A program made the translations under genes and the position numbers. A stretch of DNA of 64,000 nucleotides from Hippasteria phrygiana (taxonomy: Eukaryota > Echinodermata > Asteroidea > Valvatida > Goniasteridae): NCBI GenBank assembly GCA_037893225.1, contig JAZGUH010000056.1, positions 1,054,001 to 1,118,000 of the forward strand. The letters are read 5' to 3'. Within the stretch, counting starts at the first letter, position 1; each line of letters starts with the position of its first letter. The notes beneath the pieces are model-generated. The model made no database searches. It was given only the letters and a program-made list of their open reading frames with translations, and was not told the DNA's origin. Below, piece by piece: positions 55,501-64,000 of the stretch.

Positions 55501-58500
55501 GAGATATTTTGTGAAATTTTTTTCTTGCATTTTGGGGTTTTCGATCATCATCAGAAAAGTCTGCTCGCTTTCTTCAAAAGTAAGCGGCTGGCATCCGAAA
55601 CTGCATCCGCAGCCGCAGCCGCTTTGATTAGACCAGCACAAACACACACTACAAGCATGGCAAAGGTAAACAACTAAGCTTTGCCTTTATTTCATATGTC
55701 ATACGTACATTGAATTACAAAAGTTAAATTTTTTCAAATGCCAACTTGCGCAAAGCGCAAGTAAATTTGTTTTTGGAATTTTGAGCCCTGCTAGTTGGTT
55801 GGTACTCCTGAACTGTACTTTGAAGATAGATGTAAAGTTAGATGTAGGGCTGTTTATTTTCGAATAATTTACTATTCGAATAATTTACTATTTGAATATT
55901 CAAAACTGGGTTTAATCGAATATTCGATACTTGCCGATCAAGTTTTTCAGTGCATGCCACACCGGTAAAAAAAACATTGCACGTAAAAGCACGCCAGTGT
56001 TTTATGTATGGCGATTGATATTATGGACTGTTCAAACAGCATTTTTTTTTGCATGCCCCTGTTGTATCAAGGGTTTTACCGACAGGAACAATAAACCTCC
56101 GTCCACAAAAAATTGCGATTGACAAAAATGCGGCATTTGACACTGCTAAGCGCCGTAACTTTTCTATTAAAATAGCATCAGAGTCGTATCTGTACGTGCA
56201 TATATATCTTTTTGAATATTCGGACTGGCAAAATGGTATTCGAATATTCGTTTGACGATCGAATATCGAATATTCGGGACAGCCCTAGTTAGATGTATAG
56301 TTAGATCCTTGCCTGAATTTGCTCGTAGTGATAGGAGTATGGTCCTAACTCTCTTCCATTCCAGGTTTAGTGGTCATCTCAGCATTAGCTGGCTATGGTA
56401 TGGCTCCAGGAGTGTTTGAACTATCTACATGTGCTCTCACAGCAATAGGGACATTCATGACATCATGTTCAGCAAATACAGTTAATCAGGTGAATTAGAA
56501 TTGTAACCGCACTATTCAAATTAGGAATATATCTCATTTACGTACATGTTGCATACATACATGTACATAGTGTACGTCGTTGGAAAGAGTATGCAATTAT
56601 AAACTGTCCTTTAATATCAGACGCAATCACGTTTGCTTGGAAGGTTGTGGTTTGATAAATAGAACAGGGTAATGTTTGAGTCATCTCGGATAAATATCCT
56701 TCAATTTGTAAATTTATACACAGATCACAGGACATTCAATTGATAATTTTATTTATTTAATTATTATAATTTTTTTTATTTGTTGTGTATTTTATGCATC
56801 ATTTGATCAATAATATCGTGATCAATGGAAAGTGTAAGTTCCACAGAATCCACCGTGATATGATCTCCAATCACATTAAATTTTTATTATAATTGAAAGG
56901 GAAATTACTCAATGCCACTATTTAATATAATCATATTTATATTTTTGAAAGAACAGGTCACAAAAATCTATTGGTAAATGGTACTTACTGCTGGAAGGCA
57001 CTACAAATTATTTTGAGAAACCTCACTTTTCTTAAACAAATCTGCATTCACGCCGACTTTGTGATAACAGCTGGGATATTGATTGGATGTTTATCCATTA
57101 CAAATGAACAGGTTCATTTGAAAAACATTTTCACTTATTTCTGCAGTATTTTGAGGTACCATATGATTCACAGATGGCCAGAACAAGAAACAGAGTGCTG
57201 GTCAAGGGACTGTTGAGGTAAGGACGCCCATGAGCAAGTAAGTCCAAAGTTTTCCCAGGGCACAAACACGGCTGAAAATTTACCAAAATAGGAGTAGAAA
57301 ATGTAAATTAACACCAGAACGTAATGCCTTCATATTCCAGTACCAAAGAACAGAGTTTTATAGTCGAGTCCCTGCAAGACCTTTCACAAGTCCTTTTGCA
57401 AATCCAGTCGGAAGTCCTTTCATAAAGCCGGTCACAAGTAACTGGATGAACAATGACAAAGGAATGCCTTTGTCAAAGCTCATTTGAATAGCTTGTGATT
57501 GGGATTAGGACTGGAGGGCTTGTGATGGACTTGCAGGGACTTGTGATGGACTCAACTGCATCCCTGCCAAAGCACATATTTCGCTGAGTGTGTGCTGTTA
57601 TCTTCAATGATCTTAGGCAGTAACTGAGGCAGCCTGAAAACCCCAAGTTATCCTTGAGGTTTGATGGGGTTGAGGTGGCATGCACCATGAGGCAGCCTGA
57701 AAACCCCACGCTACCCGTGAGGTTTGACGGAGTTGAGGTGGCATTCACCATGAGGCAGCCTGAAAACCCTACATTACCCTTGAGGTTTGACGGGGTTGGG
57801 ATGGTATGTACAATGAGGCAGCCCAAAAACCCCACATTACCCTTGAGGTTTGACAGGGTTGGGGTGGCATGTACAATGAGGCAGCCTGAAAACCCCACGT
57901 TACCCTTGAGGTTTGACAGGGTTGAGGTGGCATGTACAATGAGGCAACCTGAAACCCCACGTTACCCTTGAGGTTTGACAGGGTTGGGGTGGCATGTACA
58001 ATGAGGCAGCCTGAAAACCCCACGTTACCCTTGAGGTTTGACAGGGTTGAGGTGGCATGTACAATGAGGCAACCTGAAACCCCACGTTACCCTTGAGGTT
58101 TGACAGGGTTGAGGTGGCATGTACAATGAGGCAACCTGAAACCCCACGTTACCCGTGAGGTTTGACGGAGTTGAGGTGGCATTCACCATGAGGCAGCCTG
58201 AAAACCCCACATTACCCTTGAGGTTTGACGGGGTTGGGATGGTATGTACAATGAGGCAGCCCAAAAACCCCACATTACCCTTGAGGTTTGACAGGGTTGG
58301 GGTGGCATGTACAATGAGGCAGCCTGAAAACCCCACGTTACCCTTGAGGTTTGACAGGGTTGAGGTGGCATGTACAATGAGGCAACCTGAAACCCCACGT
58401 TACCCTTGAGGTTTGACAGGGTTGGGGTGGCATGTACAATGAGGCAGCCTGAAAACCCCACGTTACCCTTGAGGTTTGACAGGGTTGAGGTGGCATGTAC

Positions 58501-60276
58501 AATGAGGCAACCTGAAACCCCACGTTACCCTTGAGGTTTGACAGGGTTGAGGTGGCATGTACAATGAGGCAACCTGAAACCCCACGTTACCCGTGAGGTT
58601 TGACGGAGTTGAGGTGGCATTCACCATGAGGCAGCCTGAAAACCCCACATTACCCTTGAGGTTTGACGGGGTTGGGATGGTATGTACAATGAGGCAGCCC
58701 AAAAACCCCACATTACCCTTGAGGTTTGACAGGGTTGGGGTGGCATGTACAATGAGGCAGCCTGAAAACCCCACGTTACCCTTGAGGTTTGACAGGGTTG
58801 AGGTGGCATGTACAATGAGGCAGCCTGAAACCCCACGTTACCCTTGAGGTTTGACGGGGTTGAGGTGGCATGCACCATGAGGCAGCCCGAAAACCCCACA
58901 TTACCCTTGAGGTTTGACAGGGTTGTGCATCAAGTTTGCTTGAAGATAAATTTGTTATCCCACTCAGGCTCCTGGAACACGGAAAATGTAGTGCGTCTGC
59001 ATCCCACATACCACTTAAGATGTAATTTTCATTTGTCCCCACAGCCCTCTTCATGCTGTTGGTTTTGCTTCGGTGATTGGTACAGCAGGAGTGAGTCTCC
59101 TAGCCCTGACTGTCAATCCCCTAGCCGCAGCCATAGCCGCTAGTACCTGGGCGTTGTATGTAGCTGTCTACACTCCTTTGAAGCGGCTAAGTATTGTCAA
59201 TACATGGGTTGGGGCTGTGGTGGGGGCGCTACCACCAGCTATAGGATGGGCAGCCAGTACAGGAGTGCTTGAACCAGGTATGTTAACAATGCTGCAAAAG
59301 AAAACTGGTAGAAGTGGGCTTTGAACCTGTGACCTCCGGGATACTTTACCGGCGCTCTACCAACTGAGCTATCTTGCCCTATGATGGCGGTCTCCCAATT
59401 TTTCAGTATCTTGTGTTGGGAGACCGCCAACATAGAGCAAGATAGCTCAGTTGGTAGAGCGCCGCTGCGGTATTCTGGAGGTCACAGGTTCGAATCCGGC
59501 TCCTGCCAGTTTTCTTTGTTCATTTTGAAAATGTATTGTTAAAGGTCCCCTATTGAATGAAAAAACAAACTCATGCTTGGGTGATTTTGTTGGATTCAGT
59601 ACTACTCCACAATATGTACTGGTGGATTTTGGCAGATTTGATATTGTAGCATTTTGTTAATTGCATGTCACAAAAGTGTTGGAATTGAGTGGATTTTGCT
59701 AGTCTCCCAGTCTAATCGCCCTCGGGATTTGGGTTAATTTTGTTCCTCAATCAGTGCCTGTTTGACACATTTCCCATGCGCTAGAGTTTGAAATATGCCA
59801 CCAGTTGTTTTTTGTTTACATTTTTCGTGCAAAATTAAATAATTTGATGTCACATTTTTGCAGGAGCTCTCTTAATGGCTGGGTTCCTATATTGCTGGCA
59901 GTTCCCCCATTTCAACGCCTTGAGCTGGAACCTACGCAGTGACTACTCCCGTGGGGGCTACCGCATGATGGCCACTACCAACCCTTCCCTCTGCCGACGT
60001 GTGGCTCTCCGTCACTGCTTCGGCATGATTGGTCTCAGCACCCTGGCTCCCCTACTAGACCTCACCACATGGACCTTTGCCCTGGACTCCCTGCCGCTCA
60101 ACCTCTGGCTGACATACCTGGGCTGGCGCTTCTACAAGAAGGCGGACAGCAAGTCGGCCAAGCAACTGTTCAAGTTCACACTGCTCCACTTGCCGCTGTT
60201 AATTATGCTGCTGTTGATCAGCAAGAAGAGTCTGCACCCAGACCAGGCTGTGGAAGTGATATCTGGGTCATTATGA
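46569..60276 (+). CDS. COX10: Protohaem IX farnesyltransferase (haem O synthase), mitochondrial
   Basis: UbiA-family enzyme of the inner mitochondrial membrane; it farnesylates haem b to haem O, the first step towards haem a of cytochrome c oxidase. Exons: 46569-46653, 51815-52008, 52917-53268, 56365-56489, 57147-57217, 59045-59277, 59864-60276; about 490 aa (human 443). The Arg/Ser-rich start fits a targeting peptide. Signature residues: [20 protein letters not shown] (248-267) at the first substrate-binding motif, YTPLKR (318-323), [13 protein letters not shown], and [11 protein letters not shown] (365-375); the C-terminus is hydrophobic. All junctions are GT/AG and in phase. Exon 1 is inferred: its phase fits exon 2, whose frame is open back to a strong acceptor at 51814. 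Without it the protein could start at ATG 51853 (449 aa). In the LVRG-like loop, Lys replaces the common Arg (VLVKG). Confidence 0.92.
46852..47021. repeat. 17-bp minisatellite, 10 copies
   Basis: Unit ATTCGACAGGGAGTAGA, nearly invariant. COX10 intron 1, 200 bp past exon 1. Confidence 0.93.
47418..47692 (+). pseudogene. THAP-type zinc finger domain, broken
   Basis: THAP domains are sequence-specific DNA-binding zinc fingers of the C2CH type. The ATG at 47418 gives [20 protein letters not shown]; after GV near 47497 the frame must shift to continue with [16 protein letters not shown] and then [10 protein letters not shown] and DPIPAL. The second zinc Cys (expected in CSYGTC) is Tyr, while the C-x2-H pair (ICSKHF) is kept. 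Frameshift plus lost ligand indicate a dead copy. It ends at a possible weak donor or the stop at 47695. Confidence 0.75.
47983..48493 (-). pseudogene. SAP-like domain protein fragment, frameshifted
   Basis: On -, ATG 48493 opens [20 protein letters not shown], a SAP/HeH-like helix-loop-helix motif, then [13 protein letters not shown] followed at once by a stop. One base out of frame, it continues [16 protein letters not shown] and later [16 protein letters not shown] single extra T near 48412 explains the break. Proteins with this layout (SAP-like start, then a PDF...DVFNYL segment) recur in transposon-rich invertebrate genomes, from memory; function unknown. Confidence 0.6.
48900..51760. 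other. COX10 intron 1, right part: nothing recognised
   Basis: AT-rich intron sequence without bounded repeats, RNA genes or exons that I can support. Confidence 0.45.
52195..52328. mobile_element. TTAA element, CCCTAACC-ended family, right end decayed
   Basis: Starts TTAACCCTAACCCTCCAGGG and ends CTGGCAGGGTTAGG without the closing TTAA. COX10 intron 2. Confidence 0.45.
52349..52499. mobile_element. TTAA-flanked MITE, CCCTAACC-ended family
   Basis: 151 bp from TTAACCCTAACCTCACC to GGACGTTAGGGTTAA. Interior rich in TAGTA/TACTA words. COX10 intron 2. Confidence 0.65.
52606..52875. repeat. 23-bp minisatellite, 11 copies plus a partial
   Basis: Unit ACTCTTTAGTTCTTTGGGACTGT; some copies have TTGG for TTAG. 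It stops 41 bp before the COX10 exon at 52917. Confidence 0.93.
53862..54007. mobile_element. TTAA-flanked MITE, family 5
   Basis: 146 bp from TTAACTCTTTTACTACGG to CCATAGCGGAAGAGTTAA. Contains GAGCCGCTCTGAGCGGCTTG, itself a palindrome. COX10 intron 3. A left end of similar type (TTAACCCCTTCAGTACGG) stands alone at 31034. Confidence 0.65.
54041..54220. repeat. CCTCAATCCTCCAAAATCCTCC repeat
   Basis: Starts TTAACCCTAACCCCC and holds several copies of TCAATCCTCCAAAATCCTC, the complement of the words in 1151-1479. Right end not found. COX10 intron 3. Confidence 0.5.
54593..54850 (+). CDS. Crypton-type (tyrosine recombinase-related) first exon, orphan
   Basis: ATG at 54593 opens 86 codons ending at a possible donor AG|GTAAAC. 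The peptide has [13 protein letters not shown], then [18 protein letters not shown] and [13 protein letters not shown]. It resembles the N-terminal part of the Crypton-derived family (related to KCTD1, ZMYM and QRICH1 tails), where an N-T-K/R core and an L..FL..FY helix precede the recombinase-like domain. No downstream exons were found. Lies in COX10 intron 3, same strand. A transposon relic or the start of a nested gene. Confidence 0.5.
54914..55094. repeat. Foldback with ~85-bp imperfect arms
   Basis: Left AATAATGAATGTTTCACATT to GGAATGTCCCATTCCACTCG pairs with the right arm CGTGGAATGGAACTTTCAAT to TAAACATTCATTATTTGTAT. Centre GCTTCGCC. Follows the Crypton-type exon by about 65 bp. Confidence 0.8.
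55845..56287. mobile_element. hAT-like MITE with 8-bp duplication
   Basis: 443 bp with ends TAGGGCTGT and ACAGCCCTA, subterminal TATTCGAATATTCG words in both orientations, and the identical flanks GTTAGATG (55837-55844, 56288-56295). Ends 77 bp before COX10 exon 4. Confidence 0.88.
57351..57570. mobile_element. hAT-like CAGAGTTG family, longer copy
   Basis: Starts CAGAGTTTTATAGTCGAGTC, carries the CTGCAAGACCTTTCAC, AATGACAAAGGAATGCC and AGCTCATTTGAATAGCTTGT segments, and ends GATGGACTCAACTG. No exact duplication at the flanks. COX10 intron 5. Confidence 0.65.
57628..58925. repeat. 62/63-bp minisatellite with 438-bp higher-order repeat
   Basis: About 21 units with the shared core GAGGTTTGACAGGGTTG and GAGGCAGCCTGAAAACCCC. 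Unit starts fall at 57656, 57719, 57782, 57845, 57908, 57970, 58033, 58095, 58157 and so on. The spacing pattern 63,63,63,62,63,62,62 (sum 438) repeats from 57719 and 58157, and the third period from 58595 is incomplete. The marker unit with CCCGTGAGGTTTGACGGAG recurs every 438 bp. COX10 intron 5. The repeat is open in several frames on both strands but is not a gene. Confidence 0.95.
59297..59535. mobile_element. Head-to-head pair of type A SINEs
   Basis: A - copy (59297-59385) and a + copy (59430-59535) face each other around GACCGCCAACATAGAGC. Both keep box A and box B. Together they can fold into a long hairpin in the COX10 pre-mRNA (intron 6). Confidence 0.8.
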
Positions 60277-60477
60277 TGATGTCTCTCAGACTGGTTCCCG
60301 ACCTTGTACATTTCACAGACATGTTTATTATAGGTATTCCTGAAGAGAGACCCTTAGCCCTTTAATTAAGTGATATACCAAGTTACATCACACTTTTTTT
60401 CCCAGGATTCACAACAGTACTCCGAAGTATGTGGGATCTCGAGGCCAGCTGTGTGTAAAGTAAGCTGCACTGAAATG

Positions 60478-61383
60478 GTTAGGGGGCACATTTTAACCCA
60501 ACCTCTGGGTGCCCTCTGGTTTCCGGTGGTTTTCGCCATGTTTTTCTTCTCATCTATAATGAGCTCATTATCTACAGGTCGTGGCACACCTTAGTGCTAT
60601 ACTCCAGAATGGTGTCTGCCTGGCCATGAAAGTCAAGAGGCCAAACAAAGAGAACACTTAACTATCTTAATCACCACTAATCCGGCCAGGTCTGGAGTTA
60701 GCTACACAATGGGAGGGCTGGAGTATAGTATATTTCGGATGTAATTCCTCCTAATTGTTAAGTTTTGGGCTTTTTGAGGAACTTGTTGCTTAGTAGAAAA
60801 TCAGAGTTTTAAAAAGTTGTATGAGCTTTATTACCAAAATTTAGACCCCAAGTCTGGGCCAACCCGGGCCAAAAACACGTCTCTTAAAATCGGTGTATTC
60901 GTTGCCCACTTTGTTCTGGTCATTGGTAACATTAATACATGTGCATGCACAGCGGACATGGCGTGCGTACAGGATTCATTCACCCGTCACCAAAAGATTC
61001 ATGGCTTTATTCTTCATTTCCAGACTGCAGGCCCAAAGTGCGAAAGTCCGAAAGTCCGCAAGTCCGATTGACATTTTCACTTAAACTGTTATCAATACAC
61101 CAAATAGAGAAGTTGTGTCATGCAGAAACATCACTTGTGAAGACTGAATACCAAACCAATCCGATAATCTCTTAACAATAGGGGTAATCAACAAGCCAGG
61201 CATCTATTGTCCACAGAGTTGGCCACTTGTGTAATCCTCCATGGGCAAGGCAAGGGTGACCTCTTGCATCTGCCAATATTAATATTAGCCCAGCCTATTA
61301 AAAATGCCCACAGACTGGAAAACTGGCCAAAACCGCCGGAAACCGGAGGTCACCCGGCGGTTGGATTAAAATGTGCCCCCTTA
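60478..61383. repeat. Inverted repeat, ~60-bp arms 0.8 kb apart
   Basis: GTTAGGGGGCACATTTTAAC through GGTTTCCGGTGGTTTTCGCC (60478-60538) pairs with 61325-61383. May be the ends of a DNA element downstream of COX10. No gene recognised between them. Confidence 0.6.
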
Positions 61384-61399
61384 GCTCATTCAGTGCCAA

Positions 61400-62440
61400 T
61401 GATTTATAGAAACGGTCAGCTCCTACATGTCAACTTGTATAAACATCAACTTATTCTAATGCCAACCCTTACTCATACACTAGAAAGAAACATGGTACTG
61501 TTACCTTAATTTGCTGGGCAAAAAATTTGGCCGTGTGTGCGTGAGGTGGCAAGCATACAAGTTGGCATATCTGTAAGACAATTGATGTGTATAAAATGAC
61601 TGTATACAAGTTGGTTGCGTACGAGTTTGCATGTATACGAGTTGATATTCAAATTTACATCCCGTTTTTGGTCTCTAAACCATTAAAGATGTATGTATAC
61701 ATCACGGGTAAGAGGCTAAAAGACCATGGATTAATGCCAATTTGCACGTGTGAAACCTTGTCCACTTGCGTGCTTGTACATGCAAGTTCAAACGAGGGAA
61801 ATTTTGGCATGCATTTGGACGCATCGGCACGGACTTGCGTTTATTTTTAATGATATCACAATCAAGAAATCATGCAATACAAGACTACGCGACGACCTCA
61901 AAAATTTATCTCGGTGAAAAAGTGTCGTAAACATGTGTAACGCTGACGTTTTATATAATTACGATAGGAGATGTGTAAAAAAATGAGATCATATTGCAAA
62001 TTTATCATAAAAGAATCATAAACTTCCAATCAAGTCTAGACTCTTGCCCTTGCCATGCATGTAGAAAACAAACTTAAGGTGCAATGTTTACATCAGTTAG
62101 GCAGCGAAAATATTCCACTTGACGGAAGTGACATCTGAAGCTGCATTTTATTACTGTGATTGATGTACCGGTACTTGTTTCATTCGATTTGACGTACTTT
62201 AATCTGTGTTTTGAATTTCCAAAGATTTGTATTGAGTGATGACGAAGCACTGCGGTTTTTATGCCGTCTTTCACCAGATTTTCACATTTGAAGGGTCATG
62301 TCTAATGTTGTTTTAATGAAAATCACGGAAATAGGAAATCCTCATAGACTACATGTACATTGCTTCAGAAAAGCCTTCAAAAGCCACCAAAAAGATGAGT
62401 CACCAGTCTACCACATGGGCACATATTATAGCCTTTATTA
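61400..62440. other. Spacer downstream of COX10
   Basis: No gene recognised. A segment near 61716-61760 (CCATGGATTAATGCCAATTT) is an inverted copy of 62838-62880. Confidence 0.45.
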
Positions 62441-62447
62441 AGCATTT

Positions 62448-62666
62448 TCAAAGTGAACAAAGAAACTGGCACGAGCGGGATACGAACCTGCGACTTTCGG
62501 GTTACCGTACCGGCGCTCTACCAACTGAGCTATCTTGCCCTATGTTGGCGGTCTCCCAAATTGTCAATATCTTTGTTCGAGTGGGCGCTAGTCAGAAGTC
62601 ATAAACCCAGAATGCCGTGTAGCCAGGGATCACACCCAATTTTACGATACAACCTGGGAAGCGACC
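62448..62666 (-). mobile_element. tRNA-derived SINE (type A), copy 7, near full length
   Basis: Complete order on -: 5' module GGTCGCTTCCCAGGTTGTAT to GGGAGACCGCCAACATAG, tRNA-like part with box A and box B (GGTTCGTATCCCG), tail CTTTGTTCACTTTG. A useful reference copy of about 219 bp. Confidence 0.85.
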
Positions 62667-62827
62667 TTTATTAAGCCTTTGGAACTTTTATGACACCCTC
62701 TCTGTCTGTTTATCTGTCTTGGCCAGCCGGCCTGTATCTCTTTATCGTTAATCCGGGAATCAATAAAGAGCGAGTAAATATAAAGTAAATTGGTTGAACC
62801 TTGCCTGTGCTCACTGGAAGGCATCGG

Positions 62828-63075
62828 CACGGGGTTTCACGCGTGCGCATGCAAATTGGCATTAATCCATGGTTTGGTGGCTAGGTTAAATTGGCTTGGT
62901 AATGAAGAAGTTGATACATTGCACTTTTAGTTTGGTCTCAGCCTTTCGCATCTGCACGGGGTTTCACGCGTGCGCACGCAAATTGGCATTAATCTATGGT
63001 TTGGTGGCTAGGTTAAATTGGCTTGGTAATGAAGAAGTTGATACATTGCACGTTTAGTTTGGTCTCAGCCTTTAA
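62828..63075. repeat. 127-bp tandem duplication, two copies
   Basis: CACGGGGTTTCACGCGTGCG starts at 62828 and 62955. The copies differ at a handful of positions over about 120 bp. Confidence 0.88.
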
Positions 63076-63230
63076 AAGGTGCAATGAATAGCAGACATAG
63101 ACAAATCCAGAAATTGACAAAAATAGCACCGATGTGCACACTTCCATGTTTGAAAGTGAGGATCGCATTAAACAACTTACTATGATTCATTCATGCTTAA
63201 CCCATGGAGGAGTGTTTTCTTCCTCCATGC

Positions 63231-63457
63231 TTAACCCCTTGAGCACGGTATTTTACGGGAGACGTCGCAGCGGTTCTCGCAGCCAAGCGAACCGCTACAA
63301 TGTGTTTGTGCAGTCAAGCATGACATACACAATAATCCAACAATGGATTGAAACTGCACAAACAGCGGCCAATGGCGTCATCCGGCCTGGCGTCATCCGG
63401 CCTGGTGGCACCGTTTTTGTTTGCGCCATATGGCGTCTTCCGTATACAAATGGTTAA
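63231..63457 (+). mobile_element. TTAA-flanked MITE, family 1, copy 6
   Basis: TTAACCCCTTGAGCACGG at the left, TATACAAATGGTTAA at the right. GGCGTCATCCGGCCT is duplicated inside, and GGGGTGTT is missing after GACGTCG. Confidence 0.75.
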
Positions 63458-63553
63458 ATGAATTTGTTGAATAACACTGTTTAGCATTGAGAGACTCGCT
63501 TTCAATACGGAATTGTGCAGACAGGGCTATTGATTGTGCATGTACAAACAGGA

Positions 63554-63617
63554 GTTGTTTCAAAGATGTAGCAATAATTCAATCATTATTGAATTATTGC
63601 TACATCTTTGAAACAAC
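63554..63617. repeat. Perfect 30-bp hairpin
   Basis: Arms GTTGTTTCAAAGATGTAGCA... (63554-63583) and 63588-63617 are perfectly complementary around CATT. Confidence 0.88.
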
Positions 63618-64000
63618 GCCTTGTCCATCCTGCATTTTATTTGTTGCTCACTTTATTTATACATTGGTTGCTTAAGGAGGACATCCTTATAATTATACAG
63701 GTGATATTATTAGTGGGATCACTGTAGTATATCCTGCAATGTGGCTCTGACAATGACCTTATTCTTGAAACTTCTGAGAAACCTGCATGATGAAGTTGAT
63801 AAATTTACATACAGCAGTGCAATTATGAAGGATTGGAACCATCTCCTCTCTTAATGTCAAGCCCCAGCCCCACCCCTTGGTAGCAAACTCTGACTGGTCT
63901 AGTGACAGACTCTTGGTTATTCTAACTCTGAAACTAGAATTATCATTCGGAGGGAGTGTTTGCATATACTCAGTTCTGTGTGTACCCCTAAATGGCATTG

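Noticed and set aside
55438..55647. Cys-rich frame on - and an ATGGCAAAG|GTAAAC on + at 55.65 kb
   Set aside because: No recognisable domain or continuation; inside COX10 intron 3 without supporting exons.
57473..58899. Long open frames on both strands across the COX10 intron 5 minisatellite
   Set aside because: They arise from a 62/63-bp repeat without stops and repeat the same peptide; not genes.
59430..59520. Functional tRNA gene with good box A and box B
   Set aside because: Part of a repeated SINE with a shared non-tRNA head and tail; the acceptor stem has mismatches and the anticodon loop is abnormal.

Overview
The window is a piece of an animal nuclear genome. Genes are broken into short exons with GT/AG introns, gene density is low, and introns and spacers are packed with transposon debris. 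The dispersed ACATGTACATGTA and TAGGCCTAC words, BEL/Pao and L2/CR1-like retroelement pieces, and the gene models (stomatin closest to invertebrate MEC-2 type, CPSF30 with two zinc knuckles) suggest a marine invertebrate. An echinoderm or a related deuterostome is my best guess, from composition and not from any search.

Five protein-coding genes can be built exon by exon. (1) A stomatin-like gene on + enters from the left edge and stops at 7720. (2) A second stomatin-like gene on + (20642-24535) is its tandem paralogue; all five visible exons have identical lengths (98, 156, 260, 79, 192 nt) and phases. (3) CPSF4/CPSF30 on + (29395-37315, 7 exons, 290 aa) has five CCCH fingers and two CCHC knuckles. 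(4) RPP21, the Rpr2-type protein subunit of RNase P, is on - (46142 to about 42742) in very short exons. (5) COX10, haem O synthase, is on + (46569-60276, 7 exons, about 490 aa). RPP21 and COX10 start head to head about 430 bp apart and may share a promoter. RNase P subunit, mRNA 3'-end factor and haem farnesyltransferase are housekeeping genes with no common pathway.

The space between exons holds several classes of mobile DNA. (a) At least six short families flanked by TTAA, including six copies of one ~220-bp element. (b) hAT-like elements with 8-bp target duplications (2513-4423, 36275-36404, 36883-37039, 55845-56287). (c) tRNA-derived SINEs of two types. (d) A 133-bp foldback element in two copies, one sitting inside a SINE, which reveals its empty site. 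(e) A truncated mariner with both ends and TA duplication. (f) Pieces of BEL/Pao and non-LTR retrotransposons. (g) A 1.7-kb unit in COX10 intron 1 where a broken THAP domain and a broken SAP-like gene converge between inverted repeats. (h) A Crypton-type exon in COX10 intron 3.

Tandem arrays have units of 12, 14, 17, 19, 23 and 62/63 bp. The last is organised in a 438-bp higher-order repeat in COX10 intron 5. Long pure C or G tracts (16-25 nt) recur. No rRNA gene, credible functional tRNA gene or CRISPR was seen. Roughly 12.6-15.1, 26.6-28.0, 41.0-42.7 and 48.9-51.8 kb hold nothing I can name.
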